Source: Sistotremastrum niveocremeum HHB9708
Lineage: Eukaryota > Basidiomycota > Agaricomycetes > Sistotremastrales > Sistotremastraceae
Direction: 5' to 3'
Assembly: GCA_001630475.1 (NCBI GenBank)
Contig: KV419436.1
Span: 229,587 to 293,586, forward strand
Length of the DNA stretch: 64,000 nt
In this document: piece after piece, positions 1 to 12,413 of the stretch
Numbering within the stretch: the first letter of the stretch is position 1
How the letters are laid out: every line of letters begins with the position of its first letter
Program-made: the position numbers and the translations under genes
The notes under the pieces: generated by a model
The model's input: the letters and a program-made list of their open reading frames with translations, nothing else
What the model was told of the DNA's origin: nothing
The model's database searches: none

Positions 1-1846
1 GGTAAAAATCACAACTGTGCTCGTTGGCACGGTAAGACTGACCCGTCACGTGGGGCGGTGCTTTGGAAACCCGACCTGTCTCTGCGGGCCACTTCAACGG
101 ATATGAGTGAAGAGGTTGTCTCGCATGATAATCGAGAGGAGATTGTGGAGATTGAGGAGGTGTGTTTTGCGTCCGGGAGTTAGGAGGTTGGAGATGGAGT
201 GGGAGGTGAGCAAATGGGTCGGGGTTAGGTGTGTCCGGTTGTGGGGTATCGTTCTCATTTGGTCGAGTCGCAACTGATGAAGAACTCATAGCGATGACGG
301 AGGGAGCGAAGAATGATACGAATGGGAGGTGGGCTACTTATTCCTTTGGGTAGTACTGGAAGGGTGTTACCATCAGTAGTTGACTCTGCGGCGCTTAGAA
401 TTTCATACTGGATGTAGATCCTGACGGCAGACTTTTGGCGTCAGTGAGCCTATAGGGGGATGCACGCGCTCGATGGACCCATCGAGGGCGGACGAGAGAC
501 GAATCAGAACCCTAGATTTACAAACGCCACGAGCGGACAAGTCAATGAGATCTTCCTCAATCACATTTTCGCCTCCGGTAATCCAACTAAATAGCGGTGA
601 GAACCCGTTCTATTTTCGGCCGAACGAGGTCCGAAGGGCACTAGTACCATTTACTCGGTTCTGGGACCTGTGCTGGACCTATGAAATGCTCATCCGAGTG
701 ATCTCAGCCTGAACTACCTAAATATGAGTTTAGCTCGAGAAGTCCTTCAAATTTGACGCCCACATCCTTGACGCAATTTCATCCATATCTGGATAACGCA
801 AGTGCCATACTTTTATTTGATTTCCTAGTTTTAAGATCCAATTCTGTGAGTTCTCGGTGGTCGGCGCCCTAACACTTCAGAGCGGCACTTCGCTGATACC
901 GACCTTGTGACTTGACTGAGAGTTTTCTCTCATTTTGGGGTCACGGAATTCATGGCTTCGTGAGATAACATGGGCGCCACTGGCAAGGTTCAAATGTCGG
1001 AGTTTCAATAATCGTTGGCATGCCTGAACGGAGAATTACGGCAGGGCTTATAAGAAGTCCGTCAAGGGGACTGTCGAGATGGTCATGTTACTAGATTTTT
1101 ATCGGATTCTTGGACTATGCTGTTTGATCACCTTGTGGGGTGGACCTTAAGAAAGCAAAAAGGGCGAAAGAGGGAAACTCGGCTTTCTTCGAGATAAAGG
1201 TGCGTTAGAAGCGCAAGCCCTTATCCCGAGGATGTAGTAGCCGGAGCCTTGTATTATAGCCTTATATATTACAAAGGATGTTGGCCGTACGGAATTAATC
1301 AGGATATGGTCTGACCGGTAGAGTACTGTACCAGAATGAGCCCTGTGAGTACATCAGTAAAATCGGGACCGGCCTAACGAGCCTCCGTAGCCGTTCATAG
1401 CCGCTTAGTCAACCATAGCAACCCCCCGATTCCATGGAACTAGGAACCGAAAGGAGGTGATTACGTGGCACTTTGGACCCTCAGGCGCAGGGTTCAAAGC
1501 GTTCCATAGCGTTCCATAGCGTTCCCTTTTCCATACAGAGACTCCATAGTTGCCGAGGCGGACTTTATAGCCTTCTTTATCGCGTCCTGCGCCCTAAGCA
1601 CGCTTTACCACTTTCGAACTCGCCAAAGGCTCCATAGCAGTGTATAGACCGTACGAGAGACCCGCCAGAATTCCATATATAATATTATTTATCACTGTAA
1701 TATACCAGCAGATCATTCCTTCGACGTGTTAAAGCAGAATCAATAAACTATCTAACTGAATCTCGTTGTACAGAATCTCAATCGAGGGAGTAGATTGTTG
1801 AAAATCCCCAGCGCAGTACCTAGGGCGGAGGACGCGATAAGGAAGG
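1..1846. other. No convincing gene; intergenic/repeat-derived DNA
   Basis: No open frame longer than about 80 codons with recognisable content is present on either strand. The only ORF of note (473-712, +) has no recognisable motif, no good splice context and no partner exons. The right part (about 1353-1640) is a CATAG-rich repeat listed separately. The rest is featureless to me. Confidence 0.6.
1353..1640 (-). repeat. Dispersed CATAG-rich repeat, copy 1
   Basis: This stretch contains many CCATAGC/TTCATAGC words, including GCGTTCCATA in tandem near 1498-1525. It begins with a block (ACATCAGTAAAATCGGGACC, about 1354) that reappears in reverse complement near 15745-15765. The words GCCTCCGTAGCCGTTCATAG (about 1380) likewise match the reverse complement of sequence near 15640-15660. 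It is therefore the opposite-strand relative of the repeat at 15.4-15.8 kb. The boundaries are approximate and no terminal repeats were found, so the class of element is unknown. Confidence 0.5.
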
Positions 1847-4800
1847 CTAGTCCATGTCACTTGTGGCATTCTCGTCGCCTTGTGGTCCATCAATTTCTTC
1901 GGTTTCGCCGTTGCTGGAGGAAGTCGAAGATGAACGGGCGCGAGGTGAAGTTGAAGGCCGCCGTTGCGACGGGCCAGCGGAAGGGAGGCGGGAAGGTCCA
2001 GCAGAAGGGGCAGGCTCCGATTGAGGCCTGCTCAAATTGACGGAGATGGGTTGTCGAGGCGGCTTTGCAGTTTGGGGAGCACTAGGGAGAGAGCACGAAT
2101 TAAGAAATCAACGGACAAGAACACTGACGGATAATGAACGTACCCGTCGGAAGCCCACTCCTCAAGCTGCGCCCTCAACAGAGGGCCATAGAAAGGGTCT
2201 TCGTCAACTTTTCGAAGTCCATCCATGATGTTAGTATACGCGGACTCGTACTCGTCGCCCGAGAACTGGAGACTTGTGTTCTGGTAGCCAAGCAGCCATT
2301 GATCGAGACCAAAAGACAACTGAAGGTCGGATTAATGTTTTGGCAAAGTCGTGACAAGATACCACATACCGCAGTAGCAGCAAGACCAACGGCAGCCAGA
2401 GGTACCGATTTCGCAAAATATGCCGGAAATCGCTTCGCGATACATTCGTTGCCGTAGTAGGCTTGCTTCACCACCTGCCTCAAACCATCATTCCCAAAGT
2501 TTTGCGCGATACCCTTGTGCATGAATCAGTCACGGATCACGATGGTCGACTACTCCACTCACTTTCACCGGCTTGCCGTGGAGGAATGCTCCATCCTTGA
2601 GGTATGACTCGACTTTGCGAGTGATCGCCTCCCGTTTGGCTTGGACCGTGAGATGCTTGGTTTTGAGGGACTCGACTTTATAGTGGCTTACGACTACTTT
2701 CAGGGCGATATCCCTGACCTTTCCGCGGGCTCCAGGGATGACGTTGAGGATCTATACAAGACTGAGACAGTGCCAGTAAACAATAATAACGACCTACATA
2801 GTTTTTCATGTGGTCGTCGATTTCGTATCCAGCTAAGATGAATGAATACAATGACATAACCGCATAGACATGAGACTTACGTTCCAGCTTAACCTTTGAT
2901 AGCTTCGCAAGGCGGACACCTTCAAGCAGACACTCATGCGCTTCCTGTCTTCCAGTCGACTTTGTGATCCACGGGCAGTCCGTATAAACCGTACAACGGA
3001 TTACCCATGTCGCTTGGTTCAGGAGCCATCTCCATCCATCTGGGTAATATTGAAGCTGATCTGGGGGGATTGATCTGTCGGGGTCCAGTTTTGAGTTGCG
3101 TGGAGCGCGAGTTGGCGCCTTATCTTCGGTATCTGCGGGAATATCGACGTCGTCGGTGACGCTCGGGGCACTGTGGTGGTTCTTCTTCTTCTTTTTCTTG
3201 GAAAGGTCTCTTTTCTTTCCCTTCTTCGACGTGTTTTCACCTTCCGGTGCTGACGCGTTTTCGCCTTCCAGTGCTGGAGGAACTGGCATGCCATTGCGGC
3301 TGTGGTGGTCATCCAGGACATTACCCGATCCAATGGTTGTAAGTCGGCCTATACAAAGAATCGATTAATCGCGAATGAGACCGATGTTCTGCGCACGCTT
3401 ACCAGGAACAAGAAGGGTTGCGGATCCTTCTCCATTCGTCCCCTGAAAAGTGAAAATTAATTGTGCTTGCGAGTCCTAGCTCAATGTTCGGCACCTGTTG
3501 ACGATTTATTTCGCGATTGATATTTTCGTCGGCGGTCGGGTAATCTAAACGGTGACACAATTCTGATAAATGGCCAATGAAAGGAAAGAAACGTCTCACC
3601 TAAGGTTTAACACGAGTCCATACTTGCCATACCTGGGTACCTGTGGCAGGTACCTCCCTGCTTTTTTCAGGGCCTGAGCTCATACTTGCCTCCAAAAAAA
3701 CCCCAAAATCAGGTACTCATACCTGGGTACCTGCCTGTTTTCCCTAATAAAAACAGCAGGTACCTGGTCCAAGTACCTGCTTGGTCAGTGTTTTTTCCAA
3801 AAAGTTGATACTTGGTACTTGCCCCTTGCTTAGTAAGCAGGTACCTTGCCAGGTATACCTGCAGGTACCTGTTTTTTGCCTGGACTCGTGTTAAACCTTA
3901 GTCTCACCATTAAGATTGCCCACGGATACTTGAGGTGCCCTGCCAGGTTCAGCGACACTCAGCGTCGTAGCTAAGTCGTGATTATTGTTAGTGTTTGAAA
4001 GTCGGGTCAGGTCAGGTTTTGGGCACCTCCGAGGTGATGACTGCAACTTCTAGTGGTCATGGTCATGAGATTTTGCCATGACCATGACTGCTAGCGGTTG
4101 TGGTCTTGCCAAAACTGGGTGACCATGACCAGACTTTGACCAGTCTTTGTGGTCATGACCTCAAAAAAGTCCTAAATCTCCACTTTTTAATACTTAATCT
4201 GGTTTGTTGGACCTCATATATGATGTATATGACAAGCAGAACACNNNNNNNNNNNNNNNNNNNNNNNNNNNNNNNNNNNNNNNNNNNNNNNNNNNNNNNN
4301 NNNNNNNNNNNNNNNNNNNNNNNNNNNNNNNNNNNNNNNNNNNNNNNNNNNNNNNNNNNNNNNNNNNNNNNNNNNNNNNNNNNNNNNNNNNNNNNNNNNN
4401 NNNNNNNNNNNNNNNNNNNNNNNNNNNNNNNNNNNNNNNNNNNNNNNNNNNNNNNNNNNNNNNNNNNNNNNNNNNNNNNNNNNNNNNNNNNNNNNNNNNN
4501 NNNNNNNNNNNNNNNNNNNNNNNNNNNNNNNNNNNNNNNNNNNNNNNNNNNNNNNNNNNNNNNNNNNNNNNNNNNNNNNNNNNNNNNNNNNNNNNNNNNN
4601 NNNNNNNNNNNNNNNNNNNNNNNNNNNNNNNNNNNNNNNNNNNNNNNNNNNNNNNNNNNNNNNNNNNNNNNNNNNNNNNNNNNNNNNNNNNNNNNNNNNN
4701 NNNNNNNNNNNNNNNNNNNNNNNNNNNNNNNNNNNNNNNNNNNNNNNNNNNNNNNNNNNNNNNNNNNNNNNNNNNNNNNNNNNNNNNNNNNNNNNNNNNN

Positions 4801-6736
4801 NNNNNNNNNNNNNNNNNNNNNNNNNNNNNNNNNNNNNNNNNNNNNNNNNNNNNNNNNNNNNNNNNNNNNNNNNNNNNNNNNNNNNNNNNNNNNNNNNNNN
4901 NNNNNNNNNNNNNNNNNNNNNNNNNNNNNNNNNNNNNNNNNNNNNNNNNNNNNNNNNNNNNNNNNNNNNNNNNNNNNNNNNNNNNNNNNNNNNNNNNNNN
5001 NNNNNNNNNNNNNNNNNNNNNNNNNNNNNNNNNNNNNNNNNNNNNNNNNNNNNNNNNNNNNNNNNNNNNNNNNNNNNNNNNNNNNNNNNNNNNNNNNNNN
5101 NNNNGTATCCAGATTGGATCCAAGTATCTCAATTCAAGTCCAGATAGATGCTCAATGGGTACCAGAAGCTCAAGTAAGACTTGAATACTCATGGAATAAG
5201 TGGTATAAAAGTGAGTTTTGTACATATATTTCTGGATCTGGAGGTAGGTCTAGGTCTTTGAAGAGACCTGTCCTTCAGACAGGTACCTCAGGGGGGTACC
5301 TGAGTATATGGAATTTTGAGATTTCCAATACCTGTACCTGTGAAATTTTTGCCAGGTGGTGTACCTGTACCTGTAAAAGCTGACAAAGACAGGTACCTGG
5401 GTAGGTACATCCATGGGTACCAATTTTTTTGCTATACTCGTGGGCAACCTTAGTAGAGTCGAAAGGAGGGCGCCTGTAAGGGACAATATTTCAATACATG
5501 AATGTCTTCGTTAGTAGATCGCTTACAGGGATCGCAGAATGCAAGATGCTTTCCATGCGACGTGCCGTAGAATCAGGTGATTCATCGTCGACGCCTACTC
5601 GGAATGGGGCTGGCGATAGATAACCATCGCCGAGGTCCGAAGGTTCACTACGCGTCTCCAAAATCGGAGCTGATGCAGCGATAAGTGATCTGCCGCCATT
5701 GAATTTTAAAAAGATAACTTACAGAGTAGGTTTCTCCCCACGGCATCGCCCACAGTCGTCTGATTCCTGAACGTGGTAAACTCCTGGAAAGGTTACAGGT
5801 TCAATAAGTGTCATGGATGTACAATCGAATGCACCTTCATGACTTACTATATCTAATTCGGCCTGCCCTGAACTCGACGGCTGCCTCAGGGATGCATTTG
5901 ACGATCCCGAATCCATATTAAGGCTTCCTGGCTGCTGATGCGAATGCTGCGTGTGGGAAGTTCCTTGATTCAGGGGTTGGGAACCAACTCTCGGCTCGAG
6001 ATTGCCTTGAGAATACATGTGTGATGGATTGGTAGCAGGAGCGTTGCTCCAACCAGTGTTGTGAGAAAGGAAGGCAGGGTTCGAGGGAAACATCCCACCG
6101 CCTCCTACACCCCTGGCCTGTGAACCGGCGAATTGAGATGCAAGACCGGTATGCTGATAAGCATTTGCATGGCTGTTGGTTGGTGCTGGGTACGGATTGG
6201 ACAACGCTTGCGAATGAGCAGTAGGTTGAGCGAGGCCCCCCATCTGCGCGCTTTGGAATTGCGACCCGGCGGCGACAGTACCATTCATCTAGATAAGGGT
6301 AATTAAGTGAACGGATAGACATCGGGCAATGGATAATGTACCGGAGCTCGATCATTCATATTCGGAGCGATCGAAGCACTGTGACTCGCACCTCGTGCGT
6401 TTGCGGAGGTGGTAGATCGGGGACGCTTCTACAACGTCATTCAGTTCCCGAAATGAAGAGGCTGCATGTGTGACGTACCTGGCCGGTTCGAACTTGAACA
6501 GCTGGAGCGAGAGGATTTATATCTTCTCCCTCAATCTCAGTACTGACGTGTCGTTTTTTAGAGTGCGACGGAGTCCCTTGAACCGCGATTCCAGCCATCT
6601 CAAGCTGCTGTGCACGTCCACCTTGACCTCTGGTTGTACGCATGGGTCGTCCATTCGCCGGCGCCGTCGGGGCATCAACATACTGCGGTTCTGGTTGCGG
6701 TATGTGGGGGAGGTGTTGGCCAGTGGGTTGATTCAT
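1847..6736 (-). CDS. DUF6532 domain protein, disrupted by two inserted DNA elements
   Basis: This is a multi-exon gene read on the minus strand from ATG at 6736 to TAG at 1847. The first exon carries a basic, Gly/Arg-rich start (TTRGQGGRAQQLEMAG) typical of basidiomycete DUF6532 proteins, followed by Gln/Ser/Asn-rich low-complexity exons (6290-5723). After the inserted elements come GTNGEGSATLLVPG, a Lys-rich linker (KKGKKRDLSKKKKKK) and the conserved domain (2.0-3.1 kb), with VRDIALKVVVSHYKVESLKT, ESYLKDGAFLHGKPVKV and an AYYGNECIAKRFP block. The C-terminus is Pro/Ser-rich. The donors are canonical (GTACGT at 6479, GTAAGT at 5723, GTAAGC at 3408). The DUF6532 function is unknown; the family is lineage-expanded in Agaricomycetes and often lies near transposons. 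Elements at 3601-3900 and 3911-5452 interrupt the gene, the second splitting an exon, so the allele is probably non-functional unless that element is spliced out. Confidence 0.75.
3601..3900. mobile_element. 300-bp hAT-like MITE with 20-bp TIRs and 8-bp TSD
   Basis: The element is exactly 300 bp. Its first 20 bases (TAAGGTTTAACACGAGTCCA) are the perfect reverse complement of its last 20. It is flanked by a perfect 8-bp direct repeat, GTCTCACC, at 3593-3600 and 3901-3908. An 8-bp target duplication is the hallmark of hAT-superfamily transposition. The interior has no coding capacity and is packed with CAGGTACCTG-type palindromes (GGTACC occurs repeatedly), so it should fold strongly. Its perfect termini suggest a recent insertion, mobilised in trans. 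Confidence 0.9.
3911..5452. mobile_element. Second TIR element of the same GGTACC-rich style, mostly hidden by a gap
   Basis: The left end at 3911 reads TAAGATTGCCCACGGATAC. The right end, reverse-complemented from 5452, reads TAAGGTTGCCCACGAGTAT. These are imperfect inverted repeats that also resemble the TAAGG start of the adjacent MITE. The right interior (5270-5430) is rich in CAGGTACC words; the left interior has GGTCATGACC-type repeats. No matching target duplication was seen (flanks CTCACCAT and GTAGAGTC), so the ends or the assembly may be imperfect. It splits the coding stretch of the DUF6532 gene between codons for Tyr and Met in the join CTCTAC-ATG. Confidence 0.6.
4245..5104. other. 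Assembly gap (860 N)
   Basis: This is a run of N inside the second inverted-repeat element. Open frames crossing it are artefacts. The gap probably marks repetitive or hairpin-forming sequence that was hard to assemble. Confidence 0.99.
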
Positions 6737-7118
6737 TATTTTTTCTCTTCTTCTCGAAAGGATTAGCTTCACTCTTATTCAACATCAAGATGTACGCACG
6801 GAAGGAAAGAGGAGTGCCGAGTATGAGTTTTAGGTGTTTGAAAAAGGTCAACGGGTTGCCGCGAGAGGAAGTCAAAACTGTATAGCTGCAAGTCAAACTC
6901 CGATTAATAGGTCTCGAATGAAAAATGAATTTCTCAGGGTTTTCCTTTCGGCAGTTCTAATATAGTGGTTTAGAGGTTCAATTTGAGAAAAAGAAAAAAG
7001 CAGCGAAATACTATATACAACACAGTTTTTAATCCATAACTTATGTACAGCAGAAGAAGGAATGGTAAAGCAATTAGACAACCGATTTTTCGCAACATTT
7101 GAAGGCAATTGTTTGTTA

Positions 7119-8611
7119 TTAGATTGAGGGCGCATAGAAGACAGAAACCTCCTCCCTCTCGTGATTCAGTCGGCGCCCGACAGCCCGTCTCGCGAGCATT
7201 GGCATGTGGAACTCGCGGAATGTTTGGTGGAGAAGTGGGAGATCACAGCCCAAGAAGCCCTGGATAGGTTGTTCTGAATAGATTGACGAACAAGACTGTA
7301 TTCAACTTACATTCCAGAGGTCGTGTTTTGTCCCGGGAATATAGGGAGCCCGGCCAGCCAGTTTATGGAGGTAGACAACTATTTCGCTCTCAACTCTGTC
7401 GATGTTGTCGGGATCGGCGTCGAGATCGTTCTTGGCAAGAACCTATGATCAAATTGTGTCAGCTCCGAGACGATGATCAACATTCGACACTTACCACTCG
7501 GATGAATCTGTGGTGAAGGGTCGACATCGGGGTACCAGATTCCTGCCATACGGTGTAAAGATACCACGGCCCCCAGCCAGGGTGGAGGACTATCCAAGAC
7601 TAATGAGCAACATTATACTATCGAATATGAGAAAATACTTGCAGAGGGTGCCATATAACGAATCAAGCGGCCCAGCAAACAAATGCCATCCACGAAGAAA
7701 AGATGCGAGGCGAACAAAAACCGGATGAAACGGAGAGCTGCGATAGTTCGATTGGAGATTCTCGATATTCTGAGCCGTTCGCGAGATAACGAGCAATGTC
7801 GAGGTGATTCCGTGGATTTCCTCCGTACTTGATATAACTCTATACAAATCAACCATACCCTGAGGACCAGTTAATGTTCAAGATGCCCAATGAAAGTACG
7901 GGCGGACTAACCTTCAACACTACATCTGCAGCTGCAATCACCACCCAATCCTCGGCCGAGAACCAATAGCCCACTAGATGGGCGAAGGTGTCGTCGTACC
8001 TGCGTGTGTGCACAAAATTGATGAGGTCACTCAGGACCTATATCACATCAATGAACGATCAGACGAAACGTTAAGATAGAGCTCACGGGTCTACATTTTA
8101 GCATTTGTTGAATCATGCGGTGGAGATGTAGCCATTCTTGACCGACGCCCATCAAGATCTCGCAGTAAAATTGAGAATTTGGGGGGTTTGTTCCACGTTC
8201 ATCGGCGTAGCTCTGCAGTTGAACTCTGGCCCACTCGTCCTTCTGAAGCTGAAAAATAGTCAGACGTGATTCTCAAGTCCATGCAAGCTGTGGAGGGGCC
8301 AAATGGGACTGGACTGACCACGCTTGAAAAACTGACGATCCTCTGGAAAATTGCAGTAGGATAACGAGTCCTCCCGCCGATCCACGCATCTCCTTGCTCT
8401 CCTAAGATGCGCAGCGTGACCCAAGATAGCTCAGAAATAGCCTTCTTCGTGTCGCTGGGGGGGGTGGGGGGGGAAGCTAAGTCTCGCGACATTAGGAGCG
8501 TAGTAGAATCTCTTACTTATTGAAGTCAAAAAGATCGTACACGCCGGGGTCCAGACGAGCTCTGCGTCGGAAGATGCCCGGCGCGTCAGTATGGGGAGGA
8601 GGAAAAGACAT
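7119..8611 (-). CDS. Hypothetical multi-exon protein
   Basis: The reading frame can be followed from ATG at 8611 to TAA at 7119 through about eight exons joined by short canonical introns. Donors include GTAAGAG near 8520, GTGAGCT near 8090, GTTAGTC near 7912, GTAAGTG near 7496 and GTAAGTT near 7310. The product, roughly 360 residues, begins MSFPPPHTDAPGIFRRRARL. It contains moderately hydrophobic helical stretches such as ITSTLLVISRTAQNIENLQ and ends VGRRLNHEREEVSVFYAPSI. I recognise no domain or catalytic motif. It lies head-to-head with the Plavaka transposase gene, with only 186 bp between the start codons, so the two probably share a promoter region. It could be cargo of that transposon or a host gene next to it; no terminal repeats were found to decide. 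Confidence 0.6.
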
Positions 8612-8648
8612 TGTGACCTTGAAAGGGGAGGGCTATTAGGCCTACGTG

Positions 8649-8682
8649 GCGGCTGGGAAAAGAGAGCGGCTGGGAAAAGAGA
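8649..8682. repeat. 17-bp tandem duplication in divergent promoter
   Basis: GCGGCTGGGAAAAGAGA is present twice, back to back, in the 186-bp region between the start codons of the 8611 (-) and 8798 (+) genes. It may be a duplicated regulatory site; this is inference from position only. Confidence 0.7.
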
Positions 8683-8797
8683 GCTTCAGGCGCTATCGGT
8701 ATTAATAGGCCGCCAAAGTTGAACAAGTCGCACACAACACGCGTCATAACTGAGGTCTCCCTCATCTGCTCTTTGAAATTCTGTCAGTCACTCTGTC

Positions 8798-11700
8798 ATG
8801 CCGGAACGAAAGCAAAAGGACTACCCTTGTCCCATTTGTCTCAAAGGCTTCGCCAAACCGTCCTCCGTTCCGAGGCATTTAGACCTCACGAAATGTGGTC
8901 AAAATCTAGCAGCGCGCAATGCGAAAGCTCCGGAGGCCTTCGAATCCAGTTCGGATGAGGACAGCGAAAGTGAAGACGATCTGGCAGATTTATCTATGAT
9001 GTTCGACAGAAGCTTTCAGAACATGTCGGTTGACGTCGCAGAGGGCGATATACCCACGGATCCAGGACTTTGTGCAGAATCCAACACGACTGAGGTGCCA
9101 GCGGAAGATGACGATTTGGAGGCTGGGCTCTGGGACAACGATTTAGAGAGCATCCCTGACTCAGAATTTGAACTGACGGATGACTCGGATATCGATCAGA
9201 CGGACCTTTCGATTTCATCCGACGAGGAAGACGAAGAGATTAATGGACCTCATCAAACGGCTCCCGCGGCGAGCTCGTCCGCACCGAGGCAGTCTCGCTA
9301 TCGACATTGCGGAGGGCCATACAGAAATGAAAGGGGACGATACGTGGTGGAACATCCTACCGCTGCTGCAGTTGTTTCCTTCAAGGGGGAGACCGCACGC
9401 GCTAGATTTGGCCGAGACAAATTCTCCAAGCAGCGCAAAAAGTGCCTGTACTATCCCTTCAAAAGCGCAGCGGAAGCTGAGATCGCGCTCATGTTGGACG
9501 ACTCTGGGATGTCGAACAAGGAGATTGACGCATTCCTGAAAAGTCAATTCGTGAGTGATTCGTAGGACATCCTTGTTACTATCGCGAAAGCTTACCAGGG
9601 CGACTTTCAGTTCAAAGAATCCAATAAGCCCTTGAGCTTTCGCTCGGCACAACGGCTGCGTCAACTGATAGAAATGCTTCCGGCGGGATCTCAATGGAAG
9701 TGGAAAGAAATCAAGTTTGAGGGTTACGAGACTAAATCGCCCCTTGTCGTATATTATCGAGACGGACTTGAATGCATCGAGTCCTTATTTGCCGATCCCC
9801 GATTTGTGGAGCATCTCGACTTGATTCCACGTCGGGAATATCTGGATGAAGAACATTCCGTGCGCACTTACAACGAAATGATGACCGGACAGATCCCATG
9901 GGAAGTGCAGGTTCGTAGATAGCAAAGTCATTTCCGTTTGAACGTTATAGTTGCTGATGACACTCACCTAGGACTGTCTACCTGAGGGTGCCACTTCTTT
10001 GGGAGTCGTCATGTCATCCGATAAGACACAACTCTCGCAGGGAACGGGAAATGCTGCAGCGCACCCTATACTTTTAAGTCTTGGTAACATCAAGTCATCG
10101 ATCCGCAACTCTGGTTCCTCGCATGCGTTCCTGCTTGCGGCTCTGATCCCGATACCCAGCTTCCTTGAGAAAGATGACCAGATTCGAGCGGTCCTTGAGC
10201 AACGACTCCTGCACGAATGTTACGATACTGTAACGGCATCTTTAAAGGAAGCTGCTCGAAACGGTCATAAGATGTCGAATGCTATTGGTGAAGAGTACCT
10301 CTGTTTCCCATGGCTTGCATCTGTGATGGTCGACCTCCCGGAAGCTATCGCTATCGCAGGCGTCATGGCTAACCAATCACCGACGTTCGTAACGGGAAAG
10401 CCAAACTTTGGCGATCCGCTCCCGGGAGAACCTCGCCGCGGAACATTGACCATGCAGATCATGGAGGAGATCGTGCTCTCCGGCGTCGATCCCGATGCAA
10501 ATCTCCGCCAATTCATAACCCGTTGTAGGGAGAAAGGCCTGAGCGGTGTTTGGAAACCGTTCTGGCGAGACTGGCGCTTTGCAGATCCATATATATTCAT
10601 AAGCCCTGACGCTCTTCATGGCCTTCACAAACAATTCTTCGATCATGATCTCAAATGGGCACTCAAAGCACTCACGGCAAAGGAATTGGATTTCCGATTC
10701 AAGCTATTGCAGCCTCGCGTTGGTTTTCGCCGATTTTCCCAAGGAGTTAGCAGCCTCAAACAAATCACGATGCGAGAGGTCCGAGAAATGGAGAAGTATT
10801 TCATCGGATGCATGGACAGCGAGTTGCCTACGCAATTCCTGGACGCATTACGAGCTCTCATGGATTTCCGCTACCGAACGCAAGCCGAAGATATCAGCGA
10901 GCCTGATGTCTCACGCATCACGGCGTCCCTCTCTGAATTCCATCGCCTCAAAAGTATCATCAACGATCCACTGCACAAATTTCGAGAAGTCAAAGGATGG
11001 CAGATTCCGAAACTCGAACGCATGCATCATATTATTCCTAGTATCCGTATGATGGGAGCTCCGCATCAATATTCAACTGACAGGACTGAAAACGCTCACA
11101 TTGAGGTTGTCAAAGTGCCTTATCGCCTGTCCAGTCGCCGCAACAATCCCACAGAACTTGTTCGAATACTTGATCGGATGGAGAAACGACTTCAATACTT
11201 AATCCTAGTCTCCCTTGAAGAGGAATATCACCTAGCGTCAACAGTATCGGTCGACGATGGTCTCGACTCGGATGACGAAACCGATGAGAACCCTCGCTCG
11301 AAGGACTCAATCGAAGAAACTGTTGGACGCAAATTCCTAGGAACCGGTCGAAAGCTTACCGACTACTTCCGCCAGAGTTTCGAAATGGAACAGAGACGAT
11401 CTCAACCTCGGGTACCCGGAGTACGACTTCGACTGGCTTTCACATTCTGTACCCCCTCAACGGCCTTTCATTTCGCCTATACCCCAAACATATCGAGTCT
11501 CCCTATTGACGAAGCTGCCCGTTTGTTTGGCATAGGCGATCTTCGACCTGCCTTAGGGGATTTCTATCGTCAACCCAAAATCCCGAGTCAGCACGTCATT
11601 GGTGGTCGCTTGCGATCATCTATTGACTGTCAACTACCGTTCTCTCACATTCGTATATGGTACCGAATGCGAATTCAGACTCGAGATCAGTTTGGCACAG

Positions 11701-12272
11701 TATTACCTTCAGAGGACTGTCAAGCATCCCCTCCTTCAGACGAAAATACGCGCGGCCTCTACGACACGGTAATTGCAATCAACGACGCAGGAGGCTCTCT
11801 GACAGATACTGCTGGAGATCCTCTCGATATTGGAAATCGTACGTGCATTCTTTTCTGAGCCCGATGCATGAGCCTCATATGAAAATATTCAGGTCATTTT
11901 GTTGGCCAGCTGCGTATTCTGTTCCAACCCATCTACTCGAACTCTCTCAGACGTCAGGGCCAGCAAGCCCCTTACTTGGCTTACATGGAGCGGTTTGATG
12001 TGGTGCCGCAGATACAACCAGATCGAAGATCGCTCCGTCAGCCGCACCGGGTTTCAGGGATGTTCGTTCTCCAGCGCGCGATTCGTAGCAATGGATCTCG
12101 TATGGGTGGTATAGTCAATCTCTCGGTCATCCGCAGACCTGCATATTTGATCCCTCGGTTTGGCAAGAACGCCGATCATCGACTAACTTGTTCAACCAGT
12201 CTGGAGCTATCCACGCAATTCTTCCTGAATAAGTACACCGACAAACACATATTTCATCTTTTGGACCATTGA
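8798..12272 (+). CDS. Plavaka (CACTA/EnSpm-like) transposase, full length
   Basis: The gene has four exons (8798-9550, 9599-9910, 9972-11838, 11893-12272) with GTGAGT, GTTCGT and GTACGT donors, and encodes about 1,103 residues without frameshift. The N-terminus holds a C2H2 zinc-finger-like motif (CPICLKGFAKPSSVPRHLDLTKC region, residues 9-32), followed by a long acidic linker. The middle carries blocks I recognise from the basidiomycete Plavaka transposase family: PYIFISPDALHGLHKQFFDH, RFKLLQPRVGFRRFSQGVSS, LDALRALMDFRYRTQ and TDRTENAHIEVVK. The C-terminus keeps NLSVIRRPAYLIPRFG and a final FFLNKYTDKHIFHLL. These transposases cut and paste DNA in the nucleus. The intact frame suggests a young or domesticated copy. 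I could not find its terminal inverted repeats by eye, so the element limits are not given. Confidence 0.85.
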
Positions 12273-12413
12273 TTCCCATACCAAAACATAAACAATGTAT
12301 TTACAATCTAACACAAATTCTAATCCGATGAAGGTAGAGACAATTTCGAAACCATAATACAAGTAAAGTACAACCCGAGGGGAATATGTCAGCAGTAAGC
12401 GTTCAGCGGACTA

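Noticed and set aside
4100-5383. Long open frames crossing the run of N on both strands
   Set aside because: They consist almost wholly of unknown residues, and the flanks are repeat sequence.
9215-9694. 159-codon minus-strand frame
   Set aside because: It is a shadow of Plavaka transposase exons 1 and 2 and has no motif.
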